DNA of 64,000 nt. Source: JASHVB01 sp035486135. GTDB lineage: Bacteria > Pseudomonadota > Alphaproteobacteria > Acetobacterales > Acetobacteraceae. Positions 1 to 8,581 of the stretch are shown piece by piece. Position 1 is the stretch's first letter. Each line of letters opens with the position of its first letter. Made by a program: the position numbers and the translations under genes. The DNA lies in contig DATHNI010000015.1 in the NCBI GenBank assembly GCA_035486135.1, forward strand, positions 25,775-89,774, read 5' to 3'. The notes below the pieces were generated by a model. That model was not told the origin of the DNA and searched no databases. It saw only the letters and a program-made list of their open reading frames with translations.

Positions 1-75
1 CTCAGCCGTTGTGAAGGCGACGGGTGCCACGCTGCGGTAGTCTGCGGCACCACGCTTGCCAAATTCTGACCCCCT

Positions 76-166
76 GTGTCATGGCCGGCGGAGGCCGGCC
101 ACCCACGACTTTGCTGCGTGCAACAAGGGAAATTCGTGGGAAGCCGGCCTTCGCCGGCCATGACAC
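76..166. repeat. Palindromic intergenic repeat, family A (copy 1)
   Basis: Inverted repeat whose ends read GTGTCATGGCC and GGCCATGACAC, with an inner GCCGGCC-rich stem and a CCCACGACTT core. Copies with the same ends and core occur at 1678-1763, 21387-21473, 28790-28881, 52591-52681, 60783-60894 and 60955-61086, always between genes. It resembles REP/BIME-type palindromes of GC-rich alphaproteobacteria. No gene is seen in positions 1-268. Confidence 0.85.
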
Positions 167-268
167 AAACGATTCGCGGATTGGTGTCACTTCGCCTCGC
201 CCGGAATAACGGCGGCGAGCGCGCTTGACCGGCTTGCCTGCCATGCGCTCCAGCCGCATCGTTGCTCA

Positions 269-1588
269 ATGTACCACCCGCTATCGGACCAGGCCGCGCC
301 GCCCGGCATCTACACCCGCCACGCGCCGCCGCCGCCCGCCACGCAGCCATTGGAACAACGCCGGCATGTCGCGGCCGCGGTGATCGGTGCGGGCTTCACC
401 GGGCTCTCCACCGCGCTGCACCTTGCGCAAGCCGGCGTCGAGGTTGCCGTGTTGGAAGCGAAGGACATCGGCTGGGGCGCATCGGGGCGCGCCTTCGGCC
501 AGGTCGTGCCGTATCTCAAGCAGGGTCACGCGGCGATCCTGCGCCATTACGGTCCCGAACGAGGGCAGCGCATCGTCGATGCCGTTGCCGAAGGCCCCGC
601 GCTGGTGTTCGAACTGATAGAACGATACGGCATCGATTGCTGGCCGGTGCGCTCCGGACTGATCTTCGCGGCGCATTCGCCGGCGGGACGGCGCGACCTG
701 GAGAACCGCACCACGTACTGGCAGGCACGCGGCGCGCCGGTCGAGTGGCTGGAGGGCCCAGCGTGCGGCGACCTGATCGGCTCACGGCTTTACCCCGCGG
801 CGTCGCTGGACCGGCGCGGCGGTCACATCAATCCGTTCGCCTATGTGCGCGGCCTCGCCACCGCCGCCACCGCCGCCGGCGCGACAATCCACACCGCGAC
901 GCCGGTCCACGGAGTGCGGCGCGACGGCACGCACTGGGTGCTGGATGCCGGACGCGAGGGGCTGAGCGCGGACGCCGTGGTGCTAGCCACGAATGCGTAT
1001 AGCGGCGACCTGTTTCCCGGGCTGCGCGACAGCATCATCCCGATGCGCGGCCACGGCTTCGTCACCGACCCGCTGTCGGACAACGTTCGCCGCTCCATCC
1101 TGCCCCAGCGCCAGTCGCTGACCGACACGCGGCACCTGTTCTCCGCAGTGCGCGTGTTGCCCGACGGGCGCCTGCACATCAGCGCGCATGGCCCGGCCTT
1201 CGGTCCGGAGCGCCCGGCCGACTGGCGCCGCGTTGACGCGCGCGCTCGCCGGCTGTTTCCACAGCTCGGAACGCTGCATTGGAGCCAGGGTTGGAGCGGC
1301 TGGGTCGCGATGACCCCAGAGCATTTCCCGCGTTTGCACGAGCTGGCGCCAGGGCTGTTCGCCGGCCTCGGCTATAACGGACGGGGGATCGCCGCCGCCA
1401 CGATGATGGGCCGCGACCTCGCCACACTGGTGCGCGGCGGCACCGACGCGGAGACGGTGTTTCCCGTGGTGCCGTTGCGTCCCCTGCCCTGGCATCGCGC
1501 CGCGCCGGCGCTGGTACGAGCGCTGGTGCAGGTGTACCGGCTGCACGACGTGTTCGACGAACTGCGCCTGCCACGTCCCGGCGGTTAG
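269..1588 (+). CDS. FAD-dependent oxidoreductase, DAO family (PuuB-like)
   Basis: A 439-residue flavoprotein of the D-amino-acid-oxidase/glycine-oxidase fold. A GAGFTGLSTA Rossmann motif (about residues 41-50) is followed by an acidic residue at the end of the second strand (VLEAKD), as expected for FAD binding. A second FAD-contacting segment lies near the C-terminus (GYNGRGIAAA). Length and overall pattern resemble gamma-glutamylputrescine oxidoreductase and related amine or amino-acid oxidases; the substrate cannot be read from sequence. No good Shine-Dalgarno sequence precedes the ATG, so the start is the first one that leaves the nucleotide-binding domain intact. The gene is monocistronic, flanked by family A repeats. 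A polyamine-binding-protein remnant at 11.1-11.5 kb is too far away to count as context. Confidence 0.85.
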   Translation: MYHPLSDQAAPPGIYTRHAPPPPATQPLEQRRHVAAAVIGAGFTGLSTALHLAQAGVEVAVLEAKDIGWGASGRAFGQVVPYLKQGHAAILRHYGPERGQRIVDAVAEGPALVFELIERYGIDCWPVRSGLIFAAHSPAGRRDLENRTTYWQARGAPVEWLEGPACGDLIGSRLYPAASLDRRGGHINPFAYVRGLATAATAAGATIHTATPVHGVRRDGTHWVLDAGREGLSADAVVLATNAYSGDLFPGLRDSIIPMRGHGFVTDPLSDNVRRSILPQRQSLTDTRHLFSAVRVLPDGRLHISAHGPAFGPERPADWRRVDARARRLFPQLGTLHWSQGWSGWVAMTPEHFPRLHELAPGLFAGLGYNGRGIAAATMMGRDLATLVRGGTDAETVFPVVPLRPLPWHRAAPALVRALVQVYRLHDVFDELRLPRPGG

Positions 1589-2166
1589 CATCGCCCGCGC
1601 GGCCGGTGCGGCAGGCAGAGTGGATTTACACACCGATACCAGACGGCGAAATGGTTGACTCTCCGACGCCGGTTCCTCGTCCTGGCGGGCGAAGGCCCGC
1701 CATCCACGACTTCTCTGGGTGCGGTCAACGAAGTCGTGGATGCCGACCTCCGTCGGCATGACGGTACGTTCGGTCGAGCGTCAAACTTTACGGCGCCTGC
1801 TATGACCCCAACCCACGCGGCACTTCGCGCTGCGTTGCCGGCATGACGAACCCCGGCTCTCCCGTGCCGGCCACGCTGAAATCTGCGCGGCCGCGGTGTT
1901 CAGGCCATCTCAGGTCAATTCAGATGATCGCCAAAGACTTTACGGAACTGTGTGCGCACAGTGCAGCCTGACGGCAGTGAACAGTGGAGGCCAGCCATGG
2001 TGTCTCGTGCTACCACCACAAACTCCGAATGCATCTGGACCCACTCAACGAACGGCATCAGCACCCTGGCGGTCACGTCTCCGGTGCCGATCACGATAGC
2101 TCGATCGTGCGGTCCCAGCCCGGGTTTGCGCAGGCACTCATCTCCGCCAGGTTTCGTGAGGCTCAC
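1589..2166. other. Intergenic gap before winged-helix regulator
   Basis: Holds a family A repeat at 1678-1763. An open frame runs from 1984 into the regulator below, but its first 61 codons do not look like protein. A ribosome-binding site (GTGAGG, about 2155-2161) stands just before the ATG at 2167. Nothing else is recognised. Confidence 0.5.
1678..1763. repeat. Palindromic intergenic repeat, family A (copy 2, diverged)
   Basis: Arms CGTCCTGGCGGGC...GGCATGACG with the family's ATCCACGAC core. The right half has diverged more than in other copies. Confidence 0.7.
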
Positions 2167-2646
2167 ATGACCCAACAAGCCCTGGTCACTCTCGATCGCC
2201 TGGACCACGAACGGCTCCCGGCGATCTATTCACCTGGCGATGTTGTGGCAGGTCCTTGGCCCTCGCCGCAAAAGACAGCTGCCGCTGATCAAACGATCGT
2301 GCCCCAGGCAACAGCGATATCGTTCGGGTGCTTCCACGTCCTTCCCAGCCAACGCCTTCTTCTGGAAGGAGACCGGCCACTTCGCCTCGGCAGCCGAGCG
2401 TTCGACATCCTGGTCGCATTGGTCGAGCGGCCCGGTCGATTGGTCAGCAAGGATGAACTGAGGAACCTCGTATGGCCGGATACCTTTGTCGAAGCTGGCA
2501 ACCTCAAAGTCCAGGTTGCGACGCTGCGACGCACACTGCGGGACGGCGAGGATGGCCATCGTTACATCTCGACCGTGGCAGGCCGTGGCTACTGGTTCGT
2601 CGCTCCCGTGGTGTGGTCGAAGGATATCAGCGGCGCGCCCGGCTAG
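2167..2646 (+). CDS. Winged-helix transcriptional regulator, DNA-binding domain only
   Basis: A 159-residue protein. Residues about 50-150 form an OmpR/CadC-type winged helix: the family's SRAFDILVAL, LVSKDEL and GRGYWFVAP segments are all present. There is no receiver domain in front and no membrane, ATPase or TPR domain behind; the reading frame stops eight residues after the wing. It may be a stand-alone regulator or a shortened relative of the large winged-helix/ATPase regulators, like the one at 10454. The start is set by GTGAGG six bases upstream. The LysR gene follows 50 bp downstream on the same strand. Confidence 0.7.
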   Translation: MTQQALVTLDRLDHERLPAIYSPGDVVAGPWPSPQKTAAADQTIVPQATAISFGCFHVLPSQRLLLEGDRPLRLGSRAFDILVALVERPGRLVSKDELRNLVWPDTFVEAGNLKVQVATLRRTLRDGEDGHRYISTVAGRGYWFVAPVVWSKDISGAPG

Positions 2647-2696
2647 CCCGGTAGAAGCCCCGGTAGAAGCCGGGTCCGAGCGGAGGAATTGCTTCC

Positions 2697-3656
2697 ATGG
2701 ACACGATCCAGGCGCTGCGCACGTTTGTGAGGGTGGTGGAGACCGGCTCATTCACGGCGGTCGCCAGCGAGATGAACACCCGCCAATCAACCATTGGCAG
2801 GCAGGTCACCCAGCTCGAACAGCATTTCGGCCTACGGCTGCTGCACCGGACAACCCGCCACCTGAGCCTGACTGATGACGGAAAGGACCTCCACGAATAC
2901 GCAAAGACCCTGCTCGAGATGGTGGACGGCATGGAGGCATACATCGGCCAACACAGGTCGTCGCCGGCCGGCCATGTGCGCGTCGGTATTGTGGTTTCGT
3001 TGGGCCTGATGTTGGTGAGTCGCTTGCCCATATTGAAGGCGCGCTATCCTGACATCTTGGTCGAACTGGTGATGGAAGACGATCCTGGGGACATCATCGA
3101 GGATAGGTTGGATGTTGCCGTCCGTATTGGTGAGGTCACGAACCCGACCCTGATCAAGCGAAGCCTCGGCACGGTCGTACGCATCGCCGTCGCCGCGCAA
3201 GGTTATGTTGAACGCCGTGGTTCGCCGCGACATCACGACGACATGGTCGGGCACGATTGCATCGTCCGTGTACCCGGCGATGCCGCGTGGCGGCTGATCG
3301 GTCCGGACGGTCCCGTTGATATCGCGGTCCATGGCAGCTTCAGCGCGAACAACCACGAAGCTGTACGAAGTGCTGCACTTGGCGGCCTTGGGATCGCTCT
3401 GCTGCCCGAATACCAGGTGGTCGACGACATACAAGCCGGCAGGCTGCAGCGCGTATTGCCAGACTATGCCTCGGCGAAACAGGCGGCGTATGTCGTTTAC
3501 CCATCCCGGCGCCATTTGGCACCGCGGACGCGGGTCGTCATCGACTTCCTGATTGAGGAAGTGGGCCGGCTTCGCTCCCGCCGGACCCAACATGACATAC
3601 CGAATGCAAACGAGGCGGATCTGCAAGATCAAGAGGTGGCTGCGTTAGCAGCCTGA
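2697..3656 (+). CDS. LysR-family transcriptional regulator
   Basis: A 319-residue LysR regulator. The N-terminal winged helix-turn-helix (residues 1-60) starts with the classical MDTIQALRTFVRVVETGSF pattern and contains the recognition-helix stretch STIGRQVTQLE. Residues about 90-295 form the periplasmic-binding-protein-like effector domain. Domain length and sequence place it in the large CrgA/DsdC-like group. GGAGGA nine bases before the ATG supports the start. A short direct repeat (CCGGTAGAAGC twice, about 2648-2675) lies just before the ribosome-binding site. The nearest downstream genes are the convergent paoABC genes, so a target cannot be inferred from divergent promoters. Confidence 0.9.
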   Translation: MDTIQALRTFVRVVETGSFTAVASEMNTRQSTIGRQVTQLEQHFGLRLLHRTTRHLSLTDDGKDLHEYAKTLLEMVDGMEAYIGQHRSSPAGHVRVGIVVSLGLMLVSRLPILKARYPDILVELVMEDDPGDIIEDRLDVAVRIGEVTNPTLIKRSLGTVVRIAVAAQGYVERRGSPRHHDDMVGHDCIVRVPGDAAWRLIGPDGPVDIAVHGSFSANNHEAVRSAALGGLGIALLPEYQVVDDIQAGRLQRVLPDYASAKQAAYVVYPSRRHLAPRTRVVIDFLIEEVGRLRSRRTQHDIPNANEADLQDQEVAALAA

Positions 3657-3703
3657 CACAGCCAGAATCAGTGACGCGCGAGACGCCGCACCTGTTTGTC
3701 CTG

Positions 3704-3809
3704 TTGTCATTGCGAGGCGCATAGCGCCGAAGCAATCCCCCGCCTGACGAGCCGAGGAACGCTCCCCAGGCGGGGGATTGCTTCGGCGCTATGCGCCTCG
3801 CAATGACAA
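3704..3809. repeat. Palindromic intergenic repeat, family B (copy 1)
   Basis: Near-perfect inverted repeat with ends TTGTCATTGCGAGG and CCTCGCAATGACAA, and an inner AAGCAATCCCCCGCCTGACG stem. Other copies are at 44153-44284, 57301-57404, 59545-59651 and 63711-63832. It lies between the convergent LysR gene and paoC, where it could act as a bidirectional terminator, although it has no T-tract. Confidence 0.85.
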
Positions 3810-3897
3810 ATGGGACCGGCGCGACGCACGCTCGACCGATAGATAGTGGATGCCAGAGGCCGAACCTGTTCGAGGGAGACCGGCAACGGTCCAGGAA

Positions 3898-6108
3898 TCA
3901 CGCCTGCGCCGGCAGTCCGCCAAGCACCTTGTCCAGCGTAATCGGATAATTCCGCACGCGGACACCGCATGCGTTGTAGATGGCGTTCGCCAGCGCCGCC
4001 CCGGCACCGCAGATGCCGAGTTCGCCGATGCCCTTGCTCTTCAGCGGATTCGCCTTGTTGTCGAGTTCCGGCAGGAAGATCGCATCGATCGCCGGAATGT
4101 CGGCATGCACCGGCACAAGATACTCGGCCAGATCGTGGTTCACGAACATGCCATAGCGCTTGTCCAGCACGATCTCCTCGTCCAACGCCGCGCTGACGCC
4201 AAACACCATGCCGCCGATTGCCTGCGACCGTGCCGTCTTCGCATTCAGCACGCGGCCGGCGGTGAACACCCCCAGCATGCGCCGCAGGCGGATCTCTCCG
4301 GTGTCCATGTCCACGCCCACTTCGGCAAAGTGGGCACCGTAGGATTGCTGGGAGTATTCCTTCAGCGTCGCCCCGGGCTGGATCGAGCCGTCGGCTTCCA
4401 TCCCCGCGTTACCCACCAGAGTCCGGAGCGATTTCGAATCGTTGCCAAGGGTTATGTTGCCATCTGCAAAGTTGGCGGTGTTCGGATCCATCCCGGCGGC
4501 ACGTGCCAACTTGGCACGAAGGTTCATGCAGGCTTCGAACAATGCGGAACCCGAACTCGCGGCACCGAACGAACCACCGGAACCCGAGGCCATCGGAAAC
4601 GCCGTATCGCCGAGCTCCATGCGGACGCTGCCGGGCGGCACGCCCAGCATCTCGGCGGCGATCTGCGTCAGGATCGTGTAGGTCCCCGTTCCAATATCCG
4701 TCATCGCCATGCGCGCCGTGACGATCCCATCCGGATCGAGCCTGACACTGGCGGTAGAAGGTTGCAGCGGATTGCCACGCGTTGCGGATGCAACACCGAT
4801 GCCGACCAGCCAGCGACCGTCGCGCACCTGACCGGGCTTTGCCTGGCGCTTGTCCCATCCGAACCGCCGCGCACCTTCCTGCAGACAGGGGATCAGGTGG
4901 CGACTGGAATACGGCACATGCCGTTCCGGATCCTCGGTGGGTTCGTTGCGTACACGCAATTCGATCGGATCGAGGCTCAGCTTCTCCGCCAGCTCGTCCA
5001 TCGCGCATTCGAGGGCGAGCAGTCCCACCGCCTCGCCGGGCGCGCGCATCGACGAGGCAACCGGCACGTCCAGCGGCACAAGGCGATGTCGCGTCAGGCG
5101 GTTGGCGCCCGCGTAGAGCGTCCGGGTCTGCAACGCGGCCCCTTCGAAAGTCTCTTCAGTCGGCAGATTGCCGGAGTACACCTCGTGGCCGATCGCCTGG
5201 ATGCGTCCGTCCTGGTCAGTACCGATCCGGATGTGCTGGATCGTGTCGGAGCGATGCGTCGTCACCATGAAGATCTGCGGCCGCGCCAGCGCGGTCTTCA
5301 CCGGCCGCTGGAGCTGCTTCGCGGCGATGGCGGCCAGGATGGCATCGGCATTCACCCACAGCTTCCCGCCGAACCCGCCACCGATGAAGGGACTTACCAG
5401 CCGCACGTTCGCCGGCGGCATTTTCAGGGTCCTCGCCACCGACGCAACGCCCTGGTTCAACATCTGGTTCGACGTGTGCAGCGTCAGCTTGTCGCCATCC
5501 CATATCGCGAGCGTCGCATGCGGCTCCATCATCGTGTGGCTCTGCAGCGGCGTCGTGTAGGTGACGTCGAGCCGCACCGGAGCGGCGGCAAACGCCGGTT
5601 CGAAATTGCCGACTGCGCTGTCCGGCGGCGTGGTGCTGCCCGTGGGAACGTGGGCCCGCGACAGGCCGTCCGGCAGCGCATAGTTGCCCTGCGCGGTTTC
5701 ATAGCTGACCCGCACCGCGTAGGCAGCGGCGCGCGCTTGTTCGAATGTCTCGGCCACCACGAATGCGACGGGCTCGCCATAGTACGACACGTCCGGGCCA
5801 ACCAGGACCGGATGCGCCTCATGATGATTTCCCGTGCCCTGTTCGGGAGCATTCAGATGCGTCAGTACCAGGAGCACGCCCGGCATTTTCTCCGCGACGC
5901 GGCTATCGATCGAGCGGATGCGCCCCTTGCCGATCGATGCCTGCACGACATAGCCATATGTGGTGCGCGGCCCTTGCTCTACCTCGTAGGCGTACACCGC
6001 GCCGCCGGTGACCTTCAGCCGGCCGTCGACACGATCGAGCGGCTTGCCGACGACGCCATTCGGCTGATCGTCGAGCGGCGTCTTCCCGATGGGGTTGTTC
6101 ATCTGCAT
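3898..6108 (-). CDS. paoC: Molybdopterin-binding subunit of periplasmic aldehyde oxidase (PaoC-type xanthine dehydrogenase family)
   Basis: A 736-residue molybdenum-cofactor subunit of the xanthine-oxidase family; E. coli PaoC has about the same length. The N-terminal third carries the aldehyde oxidase a/b-hammerhead domain. The molybdopterin-binding motif GGGFGGK is near residue 241, and the C-terminal GIGELG holds the conserved catalytic glutamate (about residue 696). The molybdenum centre would hydroxylate aldehydes, using water as oxygen donor, and pass electrons to the iron-sulfur and FAD subunits. AGGAG lies eight bases before the ATG; a second in-frame ATG is two codons later. It is the last gene of the operon, 13 bp after paoB. 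No XdhC/PaoD-type cofactor-maturation gene is adjacent. Confidence 0.9.
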   Translation of the reverse strand: MQMNNPIGKTPLDDQPNGVVGKPLDRVDGRLKVTGGAVYAYEVEQGPRTTYGYVVQASIGKGRIRSIDSRVAEKMPGVLLVLTHLNAPEQGTGNHHEAHPVLVGPDVSYYGEPVAFVVAETFEQARAAAYAVRVSYETAQGNYALPDGLSRAHVPTGSTTPPDSAVGNFEPAFAAAPVRLDVTYTTPLQSHTMMEPHATLAIWDGDKLTLHTSNQMLNQGVASVARTLKMPPANVRLVSPFIGGGFGGKLWVNADAILAAIAAKQLQRPVKTALARPQIFMVTTHRSDTIQHIRIGTDQDGRIQAIGHEVYSGNLPTEETFEGAALQTRTLYAGANRLTRHRLVPLDVPVASSMRAPGEAVGLLALECAMDELAEKLSLDPIELRVRNEPTEDPERHVPYSSRHLIPCLQEGARRFGWDKRQAKPGQVRDGRWLVGIGVASATRGNPLQPSTASVRLDPDGIVTARMAMTDIGTGTYTILTQIAAEMLGVPPGSVRMELGDTAFPMASGSGGSFGAASSGSALFEACMNLRAKLARAAGMDPNTANFADGNITLGNDSKSLRTLVGNAGMEADGSIQPGATLKEYSQQSYGAHFAEVGVDMDTGEIRLRRMLGVFTAGRVLNAKTARSQAIGGMVFGVSAALDEEIVLDKRYGMFVNHDLAEYLVPVHADIPAIDAIFLPELDNKANPLKSKGIGELGICGAGAALANAIYNACGVRVRNYPITLDKVLGGLPAQA

Positions 6109-6121
6109 GGAACAAGCTCCT

Positions 6122-7102
6122 TCAGGCGCGCGTGATTTCGGTCAGCACCGCGGAAAGGCTCCGCCGCGCCAATGGAATCTTGAAATCGTTGGAACCGTGG
6201 CCGCGCGCGCCTTCAAGCAATGCGGTCGCCGCGGCATCGAAAGTGCCTGGGTTTGCCGGCGCACCGGTCAACGCGGCCTCCGCCTGGTTCACCCGCCACG
6301 GCTTGGGCGCCAATCCGCCGCAGGCAACGCGCGCCGAGCGAATGCGCCCGCCAACCGTATCGATCACCGCGGCGACGGAGACCAGCGCGAACGCATAAGA
6401 TGCCCGGTCGCGGACTTTCCGATAGATCTGCCGGCCGGGCGGCGGCGGCGGCAGTGTCACCGCGGTGATCACTTCGCCCTGCGCGAGGTTGGTGTCGATC
6501 TGCGGTGTGGTTCCCGGCAGACGATGGAAATCGGCAATTGGAATAGTGTGAGCCTTGCCCGCGGCATCGACCGTCTCCACGGTTGCATCCAGCGCGCGCA
6601 TCGCCACCGCCATGTCGGAAGGATTCGTGGCAATGCATTGGTCGCTGCCGCCAAGCACCGAGAGCATGCGGTTGAAGCCGGCCAAGGCCGCGCAGCCGGA
6701 GCCGGGCACGCGCTTGTTGCAGGGCGTGGTGATGTCATAGAAATAAGGGCACCGGGTACGCTGCAGCAGATTGCCGCCGGTCGTGGCCTTGTTGCGCAGT
6801 TGTGCGCTGGCACCCGCCAACAGGGCACGGCTCAGCACTCCGTAGCGCTTGCGGACCCGGTTGTCGGCGGCAAGGTCGCTGTTGCGGACCATGGCGCCGA
6901 CGCGCAGCCCGCCATCCTGCGTGTCTTCGATCCTGGCCAGATCCAGGCGGTTGACGTCCACAAGGTGGCCCGGCGTTTCGATCTGCAGCTTCATCAGATC
7001 GAGCAAATTGGTACCGCCCGCGATGATGCGGGCGTTGGGTTGCGCGAGAGCAACGGCGGCCTCGACCGGCGTGTTTACGCGCTGGTAGGTGAAGGCTTTC
7101 AT
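6122..7102 (-). CDS. paoB: FAD-binding subunit of periplasmic aldehyde oxidase with extra 4Fe-4S site (PaoB-type)
   Basis: A 326-residue FAD_binding_5/CO-dehydrogenase flavoprotein C-terminal domain protein. The N-terminal RIIAGGTNLLDLMK segment contacts FAD. A cysteine-rich insertion (RCPYFYD...PCNKR...GSGCAAL...DQCIA, about residues 120-165) matches the loop that carries an additional 4Fe-4S cluster in E. coli PaoB and is absent from ordinary xanthine dehydrogenase FAD subunits. The start ATG overlaps the paoA stop by four bases (ATGA), indicating translational coupling. The open frame runs 72 codons further upstream, but that part lies inside paoA. Confidence 0.9.
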   Translation of the reverse strand: MKAFTYQRVNTPVEAAVALAQPNARIIAGGTNLLDLMKLQIETPGHLVDVNRLDLARIEDTQDGGLRVGAMVRNSDLAADNRVRKRYGVLSRALLAGASAQLRNKATTGGNLLQRTRCPYFYDITTPCNKRVPGSGCAALAGFNRMLSVLGGSDQCIATNPSDMAVAMRALDATVETVDAAGKAHTIPIADFHRLPGTTPQIDTNLAQGEVITAVTLPPPPPGRQIYRKVRDRASYAFALVSVAAVIDTVGGRIRSARVACGGLAPKPWRVNQAEAALTGAPANPGTFDAAATALLEGARGHGSNDFKIPLARRSLSAVLTEITRA

Positions 7103-7782
7103 GCCCGCACTCCCGCCGCCTGCTTGATGGCAGCTACGATGTTCGGATATGCGGCGCATCGGCAAATGTTGCCGCTCATGCGCTCGCGGATTTCCACGTC
7201 GGTCAAGGCGGGATGCACGACCGACAAGTCCTCCGTCACGTAGCTCGGCATGCCCTCGTGGCTCTCGGCCAACATGCCGACCGCCGAACAGATCTGCCCC
7301 GATGTGCAGTAGCCGCATTGGAAGCCGTCATGTTCGACGAAGGCAGCCTGCATGGGATGCAGCGTGTCGCCGTCGGCCAGGCCCTCGATCGTGGTGATCG
7401 CCTGGCCGTCGTGCATGACCGCGAGCGTCAGGCAGGAATTGATGCGCCGCCCATCCAGCAACACGGTGCAGGCGCCGCATTGGCCATGGTCGCAGCCCTT
7501 TTTCGGACCTGTCATCGCCAAATGCTCGCGCAATGCGTCCAGCAATGTGGTGCGAGGGTCAAGCTGCAATGCATGGGAATGGCCGTTGATCTGCAGCGTA
7601 ACCTCCACGAGCGCGCCCGGCACGGAGCCGACAGGAGCCTCGACGTGCGTCGGTGCCGAACCGGCTGCATTCGCCGTCCCAGGCAAGCCGGATAACAGCA
7701 AGGTGCCCGTGACGGCGCCGCCGGTCCCAAGTACCTGCCGCCGTGTCACGGCCGGGCGTGTCTGCCCATCCTCATCTGTCAT
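7099..7782 (-). CDS. paoA: 2Fe-2S subunit of periplasmic aldehyde oxidase, Tat-exported (PaoA-type)
   Basis: A 227-residue subunit with two 2Fe-2S clusters. A twin-arginine signal (TRRQVLGTGGAVTG) near residue 13 is followed by a hydrophobic stretch and a GTANAA-type cleavage region. The plant-ferredoxin-like cluster is ligated by CDHGQCGAC and a following cysteine, the second by CGYCTSGQ and CRC motifs. The Tat signal implies that the folded heterotrimer is exported to the periplasm carried by this subunit, as in E. coli. The start is fixed by GAGGAG nine bases upstream and by the position of the Tat motif. First gene of the paoABC operon. Confidence 0.92.
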   Translation of the reverse strand: MTDEDGQTRPAVTRRQVLGTGGAVTGTLLLSGLPGTANAAGSAPTHVEAPVGSVPGALVEVTLQINGHSHALQLDPRTTLLDALREHLAMTGPKKGCDHGQCGACTVLLDGRRINSCLTLAVMHDGQAITTIEGLADGDTLHPMQAAFVEHDGFQCGYCTSGQICSAVGMLAESHEGMPSYVTEDLSVVHPALTDVEIRERMSGNICRCAAYPNIVAAIKQAAGVRA

Positions 7783-8581
7783 CGTGCAAGACTCCTCACG
7801 TGTCGTCCGGCAGGGCTCACCACGATGGTCACGGCCATGCCGCGCGCCACGGCTCACCCAATGGATCGCGGTCACGGCTCACCATGTCGCCCGATCGGCG
7901 ATCTGCCCTGCTGCGCGATAAATGTGCTGCCTGTGGCCCGTGCCAAGCGTGAGTTACAGAAGATCAATACTCACATCCATTTGATCCCCATCGGACCGGC
8001 GCCGCTGAGTCGATAGACCGGCTGTGGGCGACTGCCCCGGCTGCGGGTGGATTCCTGAGTTCTCATGAGACGGTCTGAGCGCGGCAGACGAATCGATCGG
8101 CATTGTTGCCTTGCGCTCATCGCATCTCATGGAAACTCAGAGACAGGCCCAGGAATGCTCCGCCCTGCCGGCAGCGGGTTCCGGCCTCCATCGCGACGGC
8201 CAGTCCCAGCATTCGCAGTTGGTGTGTCGATTTTAGGTCTTTTCATAAGAACTCAGCGATGCGCCAAGGACTGCGCCCCGCTTCAACCAATATGCTCCAT
8301 CATCGGTTGCCGGCGACTGCGCGGAGTTCGGCCATGCAAAACGATTTGACGATTACGACGAGTACAGCGGCTTCGATTATCGGCAACCTGCGTTCGACCG
8401 GGGTCGATTGGCACGGTTTGCCCCTGCTTGTTGATGGTCAGTCCCGATATCCCGGATGCGAGTCCGGTTCTCCTCCCCCGGATTCGTCCACGGCCGTATT
8501 TCCCTTCCCATGACGGCCGTACTTACGGCCGGCTCCCTCCGGGGGCCGGCCGCTTTTTTCCCGGCACCAGTGAGAAATACC
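7783..8581. other. Gap between paoA and the AraC-type gene
   Basis: The shared upstream region of two divergent genes. A 59-codon open frame (8335-8513, plus) is too weak to call as a gene. The right end contains a hairpin (arms CGAGTCCGG at 8459-8467 and CCGGATTCG at 8478-8486) and a strong terminator at 8526-8559, 23 bp before the AraC-type start. This suggests a structured leader or small RNA transcribed on the plus strand. No coding function is recognised. Confidence 0.4.
8526..8559 (+). terminator. Rho-independent terminator upstream of AraC-type gene
   Basis: A 12-bp stem (CGGCCGGCTCCC pairing with GGGGGCCGGCCG, one G-T wobble), a three-base loop (TCC), then C and six T residues. It is oriented on the plus strand with no recognised gene in front, so it either ends a small RNA or works as an attenuator for the gene starting at 8582. 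Confidence 0.75.

Noticed and set aside
3850..6135. 761-codon open frame on the plus strand opposite paoC
   Set aside because: Arginine/histidine-rich translation without domains; exact antisense of a well-supported molybdenum hydroxylase subunit in GC-rich DNA.
8400..8560. tRNA-like or tmRNA-like structure before the AraC-type gene
   Set aside because: The GAGTCCGG/CCGGATTC hairpin resembles a T-arm, but no acceptor stem, D-arm or CCA arrangement is present.
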